In this document: in pieces, positions 1 to 6,497 of the stretch
Position numbering within the stretch: the stretch's first letter is position 1
Layout of the letters: each line of letters begins with the position of its first letter
Origin: Armatimonadota bacterium
GTDB lineage: Bacteria; Armatimonadota; Zipacnadia; Zipacnadales; UBA11051
Length of the DNA stretch: 6,868 nt
Direction of reading: 5' to 3'
NCBI GenBank assembly: GCA_003542955.1
Contig: DPJP01000135.1
Coordinates: forward strand, 2,822 to 9,689
Position numbers and translations under genes: made by a program
The notes under the pieces: model-generated
Told to the model about the DNA's origin: nothing
The model's input: the letters and a program-made list of their open reading frames with translations, nothing else
Database searches by the model: none

Positions 1-70
1 CCTCCACAACGACCAAACGCCCCGCCGAATGCCTATAGTTAGCGCGTATGGGGGGTGAGGCCAGTTCGCC
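1..70. other. Short non-coding left edge
   Basis: This stretch lies downstream of the stop codon of the leftward gene. I see no convincing coding frame and no stem followed by a T-run that would make an intrinsic terminator on the minus strand. It contains one A/T-rich patch, CTATAGTT at 33-40, in otherwise GC-rich sequence. The same 8-mer forms the core of the palindrome at 2075-2088, but a single 8-base match is weak evidence. The patch could belong to a promoter for a gene beyond the left edge. Confidence 0.4.
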
Positions 71-2020
71 CTACGCCAGGTCCACCCACACCGGCGAGGT
101 CCAGCCCATCTCCCAGTCGCGCTGAGTGACCCGGACGTAGTAGTAGACGAACGGGGAGCGGCCCTCGGCATGCAGCGCGTACTCGCTCATGTCAGTTGTG
201 TCGGTCCACTCGATATCCATCACAGGTTGCGAACCGCCCATGACCGTGTGCACCGTCCGCCCGTTGCGGACGATCTCGACGGCCTCGATGCGATCCGTCC
301 CCGCCACATAGACGCGCAGAGTGCGTTCCGCGCCCGGCTCCGACTGCAGCTCCGAGCCCATCGGGCTGCCGTTGAGGTAGAAATCCATGAGCATGCGAAT
401 GCCGGTGGTCGCATAGCATCGTCGGGAGCGGAGCCCCTCGAAGATATCGGCCTTCGTCAGTCTCGGCGCATGCACACACGCGTAACCGGGCCGGGCATAG
501 CGCAGCGTCGCCCCGCCTTCGAGACCGGTTCCGCCGGGGATCGACACATGGGTATCCGAGGAGCCGATGAAGCCCACGCGGTGCCCCATCGCCAGCGCAT
601 CCTGGACGAAGCGGCCCTGTGAGTGGTTGGTCAGCTTCCGCGGGCAGCCGGCGTACTCGCTGTTGCCCCACTTCGAGTAGATCTCGACTAAGCGCAGCAG
701 CTCGTCGTCGCGGTCCTGCCAGTCTGCCCCCTTGAGCCCGACGCCCATGAAGTCCTCCGGGGCAGAGCTGTGGTGCGGGATCACCAGCGCCTGCTTGCCC
801 CTGAGCCTGTCGAACAGCTTCCGCGCGGTGTTGCTGCACTCATCGAAGGGGCGGTAGAAGGGCTCATCATCATTGAGGTAGTAGACATTGCGGTCGCCGT
901 AGGATCGATCACCGGCGGCCTCGATGTGGTCGAAGTCATCGGGGATGTTCTCAGGCGCCCAGTCAGACTGCCACTCGAAGGAGAGGAATGCCGCGAACTC
1001 GTCATCCACGCTGTAGCGGCCCGCGGCCTGCTGGAGTTCGACCCAGTTGCCCTCCGTCAGTGGCGGCCGACCGTCGCGATAGCCGGTGCAGTGCTGGCGG
1101 AACAGCTCCGTCACGCCGGTGACGGCGGAGAAGTCGAGCCGGGCCACATCGCGGGCGTATTGGTAGTACGCGTCAACATCACACGTGCCGCCGCAGAAGA
1201 AGACCTTGCCGTGGATGTCGCCGAAGAAGACCTTCGGCTCCTCCGGCCGGCAGACGCGGATGGGATTCGAGAGCGCCTCGGCGCCGGAGTAGAGGTCTCG
1301 CGCGCCGATGTAGTGGACGCCCAGGTCCCCCGCGGAGGCGCTCAGCATCACCCGACCCCGCTGCATGGACGCATGGACGACTTCCTCCTCGCCGGTATCG
1401 ATCTCGATCGTGCCGCGGTAGGAGTCATCGATGTTGTCGAAGGCGTCGCGCGCGTCGATATCGATTGGGAATTCCGCGCCGGTGCTGACTCCGCCCGGCA
1501 GCGTGACGCTGATGTGGTCCATCCGGCCCGGCAGGATGCGCAGGTCGCCGGAGCCGGGGGCGTATGCGGCCGTGTTGCCGCTTTCGCGCCGCAGGAAGAA
1601 GCTGACGGTGCTCGCAAAGGGCACCGTCGACATCTCGTAGGGCTGCGAAACGCGCGGCTGGCGGATGGTCACTCGCACCTCATCGCCGGCGGCCAACGTG
1701 CCGGAGGTGATCTCGACGGCAATCGCCCTGGTGGCCGCATCGAGGTATCCGCTGTAGTTGCGCGGGGTGACGGATACCTCGACCTCGACGCCCGGCCTGG
1801 TGAGCACGACCACGTAGTTGCTGCCGTCGGGATTGTGAACCTGCGGGCTGATCCAGCGGCTCTCGCGCCACTCGAAGAGGAATCTGTCTCCGACGCGGGC
1901 GGAGGTGTCGCCAAGCGTGTGGATAAGTGTGATATCGAAGCTGTCGCCGACGCGAACTGCGTACTCGGGCAGCAGGCGCAGCTCTCCGACGGCGGTATCC
2001 GCGGCAGGCAGGTCGGGCAT
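71..2020 (-). CDS. DUF3604 family protein (PHP-like metal-dependent hydrolase), 649 aa
   Basis: This is a predicted metal-dependent hydrolase of the DUF3604 family, related to the PHP phosphoesterase fold; its substrate is unknown. Residues 1 to about 260 look like beta-sandwich modules (for example DLRILPGRMDHISVTLPGG followed by a strand-rich segment). The catalytic half begins at GDIHGK (267-272), followed by a YYQYARDVARLDF segment, HHSS (416-419), VEIYSKWGNSEY (from about 445) and GSSDTH (486-491). The C-terminus is again strand-rich. The ATG at 2020 is preferred because AAGGAGA sits 8 bases upstream. The frame stays open to an ATG at 2203, but that extension would overlap the divergent gene, lacks such a site and has no signal-peptide character. 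I see no leader or membrane segment, so a cytoplasmic protein is inferred. It is transcribed away from the flavoprotein operon and may share its control region. The family call is firm; the activity is not. Confidence 0.85.
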   Translation of the reverse strand: MPDLPAADTAVGELRLLPEYAVRVGDSFDITLIHTLGDTSARVGDRFLFEWRESRWISPQVHNPDGSNYVVVLTRPGVEVEVSVTPRNYSGYLDAATRAIAVEITSGTLAAGDEVRVTIRQPRVSQPYEMSTVPFASTVSFFLRRESGNTAAYAPGSGDLRILPGRMDHISVTLPGGVSTGAEFPIDIDARDAFDNIDDSYRGTIEIDTGEEEVVHASMQRGRVMLSASAGDLGVHYIGARDLYSGAEALSNPIRVCRPEEPKVFFGDIHGKVFFCGGTCDVDAYYQYARDVARLDFSAVTGVTELFRQHCTGYRDGRPPLTEGNWVELQQAAGRYSVDDEFAAFLSFEWQSDWAPENIPDDFDHIEAAGDRSYGDRNVYYLNDDEPFYRPFDECSNTARKLFDRLRGKQALVIPHHSSAPEDFMGVGLKGADWQDRDDELLRLVEIYSKWGNSEYAGCPRKLTNHSQGRFVQDALAMGHRVGFIGSSDTHVSIPGGTGLEGGATLRYARPGYACVHAPRLTKADIFEGLRSRRCYATTGIRMLMDFYLNGSPMGSELQSEPGAERTLRVYVAGTDRIEAVEIVRNGRTVHTVMGGSQPVMDIEWTDTTDMSEYALHAEGRSPFVYYYVRVTQRDWEMGWTSPVWVDLA

Positions 2021-2028
2021 CGGTGGCT

Positions 2029-2035
2029 TCTCCTT
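2029..2035 (-). promoter_or_regulatory. Shine-Dalgarno fixing the DUF3604 start
   Basis: Read on the minus strand this is AAGGAGA, with 8 bases before the ATG at 2020. It is the strongest ribosome binding site near the 5' end of this frame. It decides for the 649-residue product rather than the 710-residue open frame that begins inside the divergent gene. Confidence 0.75.
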
Positions 2036-2039
2036 GCAG

Positions 2040-2053
2040 GCTTCGGGCGAAGC
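2040..2053 (-). repeat. Small inverted repeat next to the DUF3604 ribosome binding site
   Basis: GCTTCGGGCGAAGC has two perfectly complementary 6-base arms around a 2-base centre. As RNA it can form a 5-bp stem with a 4-base loop, ending 4 bases before the AAGGAGA site of the leftward gene. A second GAAGC overlaps the end of that site, so the upstream arm could pair there instead and cover it. The stem is short and could be chance in GC-rich DNA. Confidence 0.3.
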
Positions 2054-2074
2054 AGGTATGAGGCTGAGCGGCTC

Positions 2075-2088
2075 GGAACTATAGTTCC
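2075..2088. promoter_or_regulatory. Perfect 14-bp palindrome, candidate operator
   Basis: GGAACTATAGTTCC equals its own reverse complement over all 14 bases, with an A/T-rich centre in otherwise GC-rich DNA. It sits between two divergent genes, 55 bases from one start codon and 89 from the other. This is the usual layout for a dimeric regulator controlling both directions. The overlap with -10-like TATAGT on both strands would fit repression. No regulator gene is in the window, so the binding protein is unknown. Confidence 0.5.
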
Positions 2089-2177
2089 CTGTCGGCGCAC
2101 CCGAGCCCTGCGGGCCGAGTGCGCAGAAGAACCAGAGATCGCCGCCGACCCATCTCGAACAAGGACTATCGCCATCC

Positions 2178-4172
2178 ATGCTTCCACGACACGACATCAA
2201 CATCGCCGGCCGAGAGGCCGTACCCGTCTACAGCGTCGATACGCTCGTAGTGGGGTCTGGCGCGGCCGGCCTCAACTGCGCTGAGATGCTCCATACCCTC
2301 GGGGAGAAGTCACTTGCCGTCGTGACCTCGCGCCTGGGGTCGGGGACATCAAACAACTCCGGCTCCGACAAACAGACCTACTACAAGCTCGGAGTTTTCG
2401 GAGATGTGCCCGACAGCCCGATGGAGTTCGCCCGCACACTGACAGCCGGCGGCATGTGCCACGGCGACACCGCCTACGTCGAGGCACTGGGTTCGGTGCC
2501 GGCATTCTTCCATTTGGTCGAGAACGGTGTCGAGTTTCCGTTCAACGAATACGGCGCCTTCGTGGGCTACAAGACTGACCACGACCCCCGCCAGCGTGCG
2601 ACCTCCGCGGGCCCGAAGACCTCGATGCAGATGTACGAGACCTCGCTGCGCAAGTGCAGGCAGGCGGAGATCCCGATCTTTGACGGCTATGAGATCATCC
2701 GTCTGCTGAGCACCAACGATGGAGGCGAGAAGCGCGTCATCGGCGCGCTCGCGCTCAATCGCGAGCGGCTGCATGCGCCCGACCATGGGCTGACGGTCTT
2801 CGCGGCCAACAACGTCGTGCTTGCCACCGGCGGTCCGGGAGAGATGTTCAGGACCAGCGTCTACCCACCGGGGCAGGTCGGCAGTCATGGGCTGGCGCTG
2901 GAGCTTGGAGCGCGGGCGAACAACCTCTCGGAGTTCCAGTTCGGCCTCGCCTCGACAGGCTTCCGCTGGAACCTCTCCGGCTCTTACCAGCAGGTCGTGC
3001 CGTGCTACTTCTCGACCGATGCCGACGGCGGCGATGTCCGCTACTTCCTCAACGACTACTACCAGGATATGGGACAGGTCGCCACCAACACCTTCCTGAA
3101 GGGCTACCAGTGGCCGTTCCATGCCGAGCGGCTGCAGGCCTTCGGCAGCTCGCTGATCGATATCGCCGTCTTCGAGCAGCGGCAGCAGGGGCGCCCCGTA
3201 TACATGACGCTCGCGAGCAACCCGATGCCGACTGCTGACTTCGCGCCGTTCTCTCTAGACCTTCTGTCCGAGGAGGCTCGGGGCTACCTCGAGCGCTCCG
3301 GCGCCACCGCGGCTACGCCCTACGAGCGCCTCAAGCAGCTCAACCCGGCAGCCATCGAGATATACGCGGAGCACCGCATCGATCTTAATGAGCCGCTCGA
3401 GATCGCCGTCTGCGCGCAGCACTGCAACGGGGGCCTCTCGGTGAATACGTGGTGGGAGACGAGTATCTCGCACCTGTTCGCGATTGGGGAGGTTGCCGGG
3501 ACGCACGGGGTGCGGCCGGGGGGCAGCGCGCTCAACGCCGGGCAGGTCGGGGGCCGGCGCGCCGCGGCCTACATCGCCGCCCGTTACCGAGCCGAGGCGC
3601 CCTCCGTCGAGGTGTGGCTCAAGGCCGCGGAGCGCCAGATCGAGGCCGAGTTCCGGCATATCGAGCGCCTGCTGGACACGCGCGGGGAGAACCCGGCCGA
3701 CATCCGCTCCGGCATGCAGGAGCAGTTGGACACTGCGGCCGGCATCATGCGCCGGCCCGCGGACGTCTCGAATGCCCGGTGGGCGATGGCGGAGCGATGC
3801 CGCCAACTTGCCGAGGGTGAGCAGCGTGTCGCGGAGCCCGCGCTGCTGCCCATTGCCTACCAGAACGAGCACCTGTCCATGACCAGCCTGGCCGTGCTGA
3901 GCACAATCGAGGACATCATCAAGCGCGGCGGCGGCAGCCGAGGCGCGTACATGGTCATCGACCGCAGCGGCGACAGACTGGTCGAGACCGGTGCCGGCAC
4001 GCGGCTCCCGCACCGCTCCGAGAACCTCGCCATGCGCGCGGAGGTCGTCGAGGCGCGCTTCGACGGCGTGGATTTCCGCATCGAGGCCACCCCCGTGCGA
4101 CCGTTGCCGGATGATGACTCCTGGTACGAGACGACCTGGCGCCGCTGGCGCGCGGGCGAGGTCTACGACTGA
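2178..4172 (+). CDS. FrdA/SdhA-like FAD-binding oxidoreductase (COG1053), 664 aa
   Basis: This is a flavoprotein of the fumarate reductase/succinate dehydrogenase/L-aspartate oxidase superfamily; substrate unknown. The N-terminal Rossmann motif is GSGAAG (26-31) after a TLVV strand. ATGGPGE (216-222) and SHGLALELGA (236-245) leading to EFQFG (252-256) are the usual second FAD and helix motifs. QHCNGGL (414-420) replaces the HYxMGG motif of fumarate reductases but keeps its His (H415). GEVAGTHGVRPGGSALN (437-453) keeps the Arg (R446) of the substrate/FAD loop. Residues from about 475 form the helical C-terminal domain, with RGGGSRGAY at 583-591. The region that carries the covalent-FAD histidine in FrdA/SdhA reads TSNNSGSDKQ here, so FAD is probably non-covalent. 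There is no signal peptide. The ATG at 2178 is the only sensible start, since the next Met lies beyond GSGAAG; a weak AAGGA stands 12 bases upstream. It is the first gene of the operon, and no Fe-S subunit follows. Confidence 0.85.
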   Translation: MLPRHDINIAGREAVPVYSVDTLVVGSGAAGLNCAEMLHTLGEKSLAVVTSRLGSGTSNNSGSDKQTYYKLGVFGDVPDSPMEFARTLTAGGMCHGDTAYVEALGSVPAFFHLVENGVEFPFNEYGAFVGYKTDHDPRQRATSAGPKTSMQMYETSLRKCRQAEIPIFDGYEIIRLLSTNDGGEKRVIGALALNRERLHAPDHGLTVFAANNVVLATGGPGEMFRTSVYPPGQVGSHGLALELGARANNLSEFQFGLASTGFRWNLSGSYQQVVPCYFSTDADGGDVRYFLNDYYQDMGQVATNTFLKGYQWPFHAERLQAFGSSLIDIAVFEQRQQGRPVYMTLASNPMPTADFAPFSLDLLSEEARGYLERSGATAATPYERLKQLNPAAIEIYAEHRIDLNEPLEIAVCAQHCNGGLSVNTWWETSISHLFAIGEVAGTHGVRPGGSALNAGQVGGRRAAAYIAARYRAEAPSVEVWLKAAERQIEAEFRHIERLLDTRGENPADIRSGMQEQLDTAAGIMRRPADVSNARWAMAERCRQLAEGEQRVAEPALLPIAYQNEHLSMTSLAVLSTIEDIIKRGGGSRGAYMVIDRSGDRLVETGAGTRLPHRSENLAMRAEVVEARFDGVDFRIEATPVRPLPDDDSWYETTWRRWRAGEVYD

Positions 4173-4188
4173 AGAGAGCACTCGACAG

Positions 4189-5379
4189 ATGGCCGGCAGA
4201 AGACCGATCACGTCACTACTCATCAAACCGGCGGGCCCCGACTGCAACCTGGCCTGCAAGTACTGCTTCTACACCTCCAGGCGCGCCCTCTACCCCAGGG
4301 AGCGCCGCCATCGGATGACGCGGCAGGTCGCCGAGGAGATGATCCGGCAGTACATGGGCATGACTAGCGGCACCGCTACCTTCGCCTGGCAGGGCGGGGA
4401 GCCCACCCTCATGGGCGTCGACTTCTTCCGGCTTGTGACCGCCCTGCAGATGAAGCACGGCCGCAGCGGCCAGGTGGTCGCCAATGCGCTGCAGACCAAC
4501 GGCACACTGCTTGATGCCGAGTGGGCGCGGCTTCTGCGGCGGTATCAGTTCCTCGTCGGCCTCAGCATCGACGGACCGCCTCAGGTGCACGACAAATGGC
4601 GGGTCAACCATACCGGCGGGCCGTCTCTCGAACTCGTGCTCCGCGGGCTCCGCGTGCTCCGGGATGAAGGCGTCGAACACAACGCACTGGTAATGCTCAC
4701 CTCTCACAGCTTCGACAAAGCCCGTATCATCTGGGACTATCTGCACGGGCTGGGGATCGACTTCATGCAGTTCATCCCATGCCTCGAGCGGGACCCGACC
4801 ACCGGGGAGATGTCCGAGTACTCGGTAACGCCGGAGCAGTGGGGGCAGTTCATGTGTGAGGTCTTCGACCTCTGGTGGGGCAGCGGCATCACGGCTCCGG
4901 GCACTGGCTGTCCGTGCCCGAGCACCTACGTGCGGCTGTTCAACGACCTCGTGGAGATATACGCAGGCGGCGAGGGGCCCTCCTGCATGCTCAAGGACCG
5001 CTGTGGGGAGTACGTGGTCATCGAGCACAACGGCGACGTCTACGCGTGTGACTTCTTCGTCGACAAAGACCACTACGCGGGCAACATCCTCAAGACCCCG
5101 CTGGGGCAGCTCATCCATGCCGACCTGCTGGAGGAGTTCTCCGTCGCCAAGGGACGCGCGGGCGCCGAGTGCGCCGAGTGCCGATGGTGGCGGCAGTGCT
5201 ACGGCGGCTGCCCGAAGGATCGCATCTACGGGGCAGGTCACACCGAGTGCGCAACCTCCCTGTGCCGCGGCTACCAGATGCTCTTCGAGCACGCGGACGA
5301 ACGCTTGCGCAGGCTTGCGGCGCACCACACGCAGCAGGGCGCAAGCCCCAACCAGATGGCCGAGGGTGAGGAACAATGA
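4189..5379 (+). CDS. Radical SAM/SPASM enzyme, anaerobic sulfatase maturase-like, 396 aa
   Basis: The enzyme resembles anaerobic sulfatase-maturating enzymes (anSME), which oxidise a Cys or Ser of a sulfatase to formylglycine in the cytoplasm. The radical SAM cluster motif is CNLACKYC (C19, C23, C26), followed by WQGGEPTL, LQTNGTLL and GLSIDGPPQVHD. The SPASM domain shows C266, C272, C287, C328, C331, C337, C341 and C359. These spacings (6, 15, 41, 3, 6, 4, 18) match what I recall for the clostridial anSME, giving ligands for two auxiliary 4Fe-4S clusters. D288, just after C287, corresponds to its proposed catalytic Asp. The start at 4189 is chosen because it lies 16 bases after the flavoprotein stop and gives the usual anSME N-terminus; the open frame further upstream is arginine-rich shadow sequence inside the previous gene. 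The Shine-Dalgarno is poor (GAAGAGAG), suggesting coupling. No sulfatase is nearby, so a different peptide substrate is possible. Confidence 0.87.
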   Translation: MAGRRPITSLLIKPAGPDCNLACKYCFYTSRRALYPRERRHRMTRQVAEEMIRQYMGMTSGTATFAWQGGEPTLMGVDFFRLVTALQMKHGRSGQVVANALQTNGTLLDAEWARLLRRYQFLVGLSIDGPPQVHDKWRVNHTGGPSLELVLRGLRVLRDEGVEHNALVMLTSHSFDKARIIWDYLHGLGIDFMQFIPCLERDPTTGEMSEYSVTPEQWGQFMCEVFDLWWGSGITAPGTGCPCPSTYVRLFNDLVEIYAGGEGPSCMLKDRCGEYVVIEHNGDVYACDFFVDKDHYAGNILKTPLGQLIHADLLEEFSVAKGRAGAECAECRWWRQCYGGCPKDRIYGAGHTECATSLCRGYQMLFEHADERLRRLAAHHTQQGASPNQMAEGEEQ

Positions 5380-6485
5380 CCTCGCGTGAACGGCTGTTGA
5401 CCGCCTACCGGTGCGAGCAGCCCGACGGGTTGCCGATCATGATCCGCGGCGTGCGCTGCTGGGATGAGCAGTGGGTCGCCACCAGGCACCCCTCCTACAA
5501 GCCGGTGATTGACGTCGTGGCCGAGTACGGCGACTACCAGCTCGGCTGGGGCCTCGGCTCGGGCGTCCTGCTCTCGGGTACGAAGGAGGCCTGGTACAGC
5601 ACCGAGACGGTCCCCGGTGAGGACTGGAACGATGTCCTCAGGACGCTCCACACCCCCGCCGGAGAGCTGACTGCACGGTACAAGTCGAGCAATCGCGGCC
5701 TGCCGGGGCTCGAGGTCGAGCATTTCGTCAAGTCGCTCGATGACATCGAGTGCATAGCATCAATCCCCTACGAGCCGCTGCAGGTGGATGCCTCCGGCTT
5801 TTTCGCTCTTGACGAGATGATCGGCGACCGCGGCGTGGTCATGTGCTCGATCGCCAACCCGCTGTACACCTTCGCGATGCTCATGGGCAGTGAGCTACTG
5901 GCGATCTGGAGCATCGAGCAACGCGACATGATCAACGAGTGGATAGCGATTCTGACCGAGCGCAGTTGCGACATCCTCGAACAGGAGATTGCCGCCGGGG
6001 TCGGGCCCGTGTTCAGCATGCTCGGGGAGGAGTACATCACCCCACCGCTTCACTCGGCGGCCGACTTCCGCGAGTTCTGTGTCGAGCCGGAGAAACAGAT
6101 CACCCGGCGCATCCATGATGCCGGCTGCATCCTGCACACTCACTGTCACGGGCCACTGGATGGCATCCTCGAGGACTTCATCGACCTGGGCAGCGATGTA
6201 TTGCACCCGGTCGAGGCTCCCCCTCTGGGCAATGTGACGATCGAAGACGCCAAGCGCAGGCTGGCCGGCCACATCTGCATCGAGGGCAACATCCAGATCG
6301 GCGACATCTACGCCGCGCCGACGGGGCAGATCATCGACCAGGTGAAGCACACCATCGACGTGGCGGCGCCCGGCGGAGGCTACGTGCTCGCGCCCACAGC
6401 TTCGCCCTATACGGAGGTCCTCACCGATCAGACGGTCAAGAACTATGTTGCCATGGTTGAGACGGCCGCGGAGTACGGCAGGTAG
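5376..6485 (+). CDS. Uroporphyrinogen decarboxylase (URO-D) superfamily protein, 369 aa
   Basis: This is a TIM-barrel protein of the URO-D superfamily, which includes haem-pathway decarboxylases and corrinoid or CoM methyltransferases of the MtaA/MtbA type. The N-terminus MTSRERLLTAYRCEQPDGLP is the usual family opening. Diagnostic segments are ILHTHCHG (252-259), HPVEAPP (277-283), EGNIQ (303-307) and GGGYVLAPTASPY (333-345). H254, H256, C257 and H258 could bind a metal where methyltransferases use an HxC motif. This suggests a methyl- or one-carbon-transfer-like enzyme rather than true HemE, and I see no HemE-specific N-terminal signature. Its ATG overlaps the radical SAM stop as ATGA (4-base overlap), with GAGG upstream at 5368-5371, so translation is probably coupled. 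No corrinoid protein or reactivase is in the window. The superfamily call is strong; the reaction is unknown. Confidence 0.88.
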   Translation: MTSRERLLTAYRCEQPDGLPIMIRGVRCWDEQWVATRHPSYKPVIDVVAEYGDYQLGWGLGSGVLLSGTKEAWYSTETVPGEDWNDVLRTLHTPAGELTARYKSSNRGLPGLEVEHFVKSLDDIECIASIPYEPLQVDASGFFALDEMIGDRGVVMCSIANPLYTFAMLMGSELLAIWSIEQRDMINEWIAILTERSCDILEQEIAAGVGPVFSMLGEEYITPPLHSAADFREFCVEPEKQITRRIHDAGCILHTHCHGPLDGILEDFIDLGSDVLHPVEAPPLGNVTIEDAKRRLAGHICIEGNIQIGDIYAAPTGQIIDQVKHTIDVAAPGGGYVLAPTASPYTEVLTDQTVKNYVAMVETAAEYGR

Positions 6486-6489
6486 GAGG
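6484..6489 (+). promoter_or_regulatory. Strong Shine-Dalgarno for the ceramidase-like gene
   Basis: AGGAGG overlaps the TAG stop of the URO-D gene and lies 8 bases before the ATG at 6498. It is the best ribosome binding site in the rightward operon and fixes the start of the last gene. Confidence 0.75.
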
Positions 6490-6497
6490 CACGGCTC

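Larger units (their letters stand above)
2021..2177. promoter_or_regulatory. Divergent intergenic control region
   Basis: These 157 bases separate the starts of the leftward DUF3604 gene and the rightward flavoprotein operon, so promoters for both units should lie here. The only A/T-rich island is at 2077-2086, inside a perfect palindrome. Because of that symmetry it offers a TATAGT -10-like hexamer on each strand (2080-2085 plus; 2078-2083 minus). No good -35 box is visible at the usual distance on either strand, which could mean activator dependence or a non-sigma70 promoter. A promoter at the island would give leaders of roughly 85 bases rightward and 55 bases leftward. Confidence 0.55.

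Noticed and set aside
33..40. CTATAGTT at the left edge, shared with the core of the palindrome at 2075-2088
   Set aside because: Only 8 bases match and the flanking bases that complete the palindrome are missing, so a second operator is not supported.
2021..2203. N-terminal extension of the DUF3604 frame to an ATG at 2203
   Set aside because: It would overlap the divergent flavoprotein start, has no signal-peptide or domain character, and a strong Shine-Dalgarno points to the ATG at 2020.
770..2284. Long plus-strand open frame (504 codons) lying over the DUF3604 gene
   Set aside because: It is antisense to a recognisable gene, has a low-complexity Ala/Val/Arg/Asp-rich product without motifs, and overlaps the start of the flavoprotein gene. 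Such frames are common opposite GC-rich coding sequence.
3991..4188. N-terminal extension of the radical SAM frame into the flavoprotein gene
   Set aside because: The 66 extra residues are arginine-rich and mirror the flavoprotein reading frame. The family N-terminus begins naturally at the ATG at 4189.
3255..4259. Minus-strand open frame (334 codons) over the 3' half of the flavoprotein gene
   Set aside because: It is a shadow of a well-supported gene, with no family motifs and an Ala/Arg/Leu-rich composition.
4216..5376. Minus-strand open frame (386 codons) spanning nearly the whole radical SAM gene
   Set aside because: The sense strand carries a complete and correctly spaced cysteine set. 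The antisense product has no recognisable domain and is explained by codon bias.
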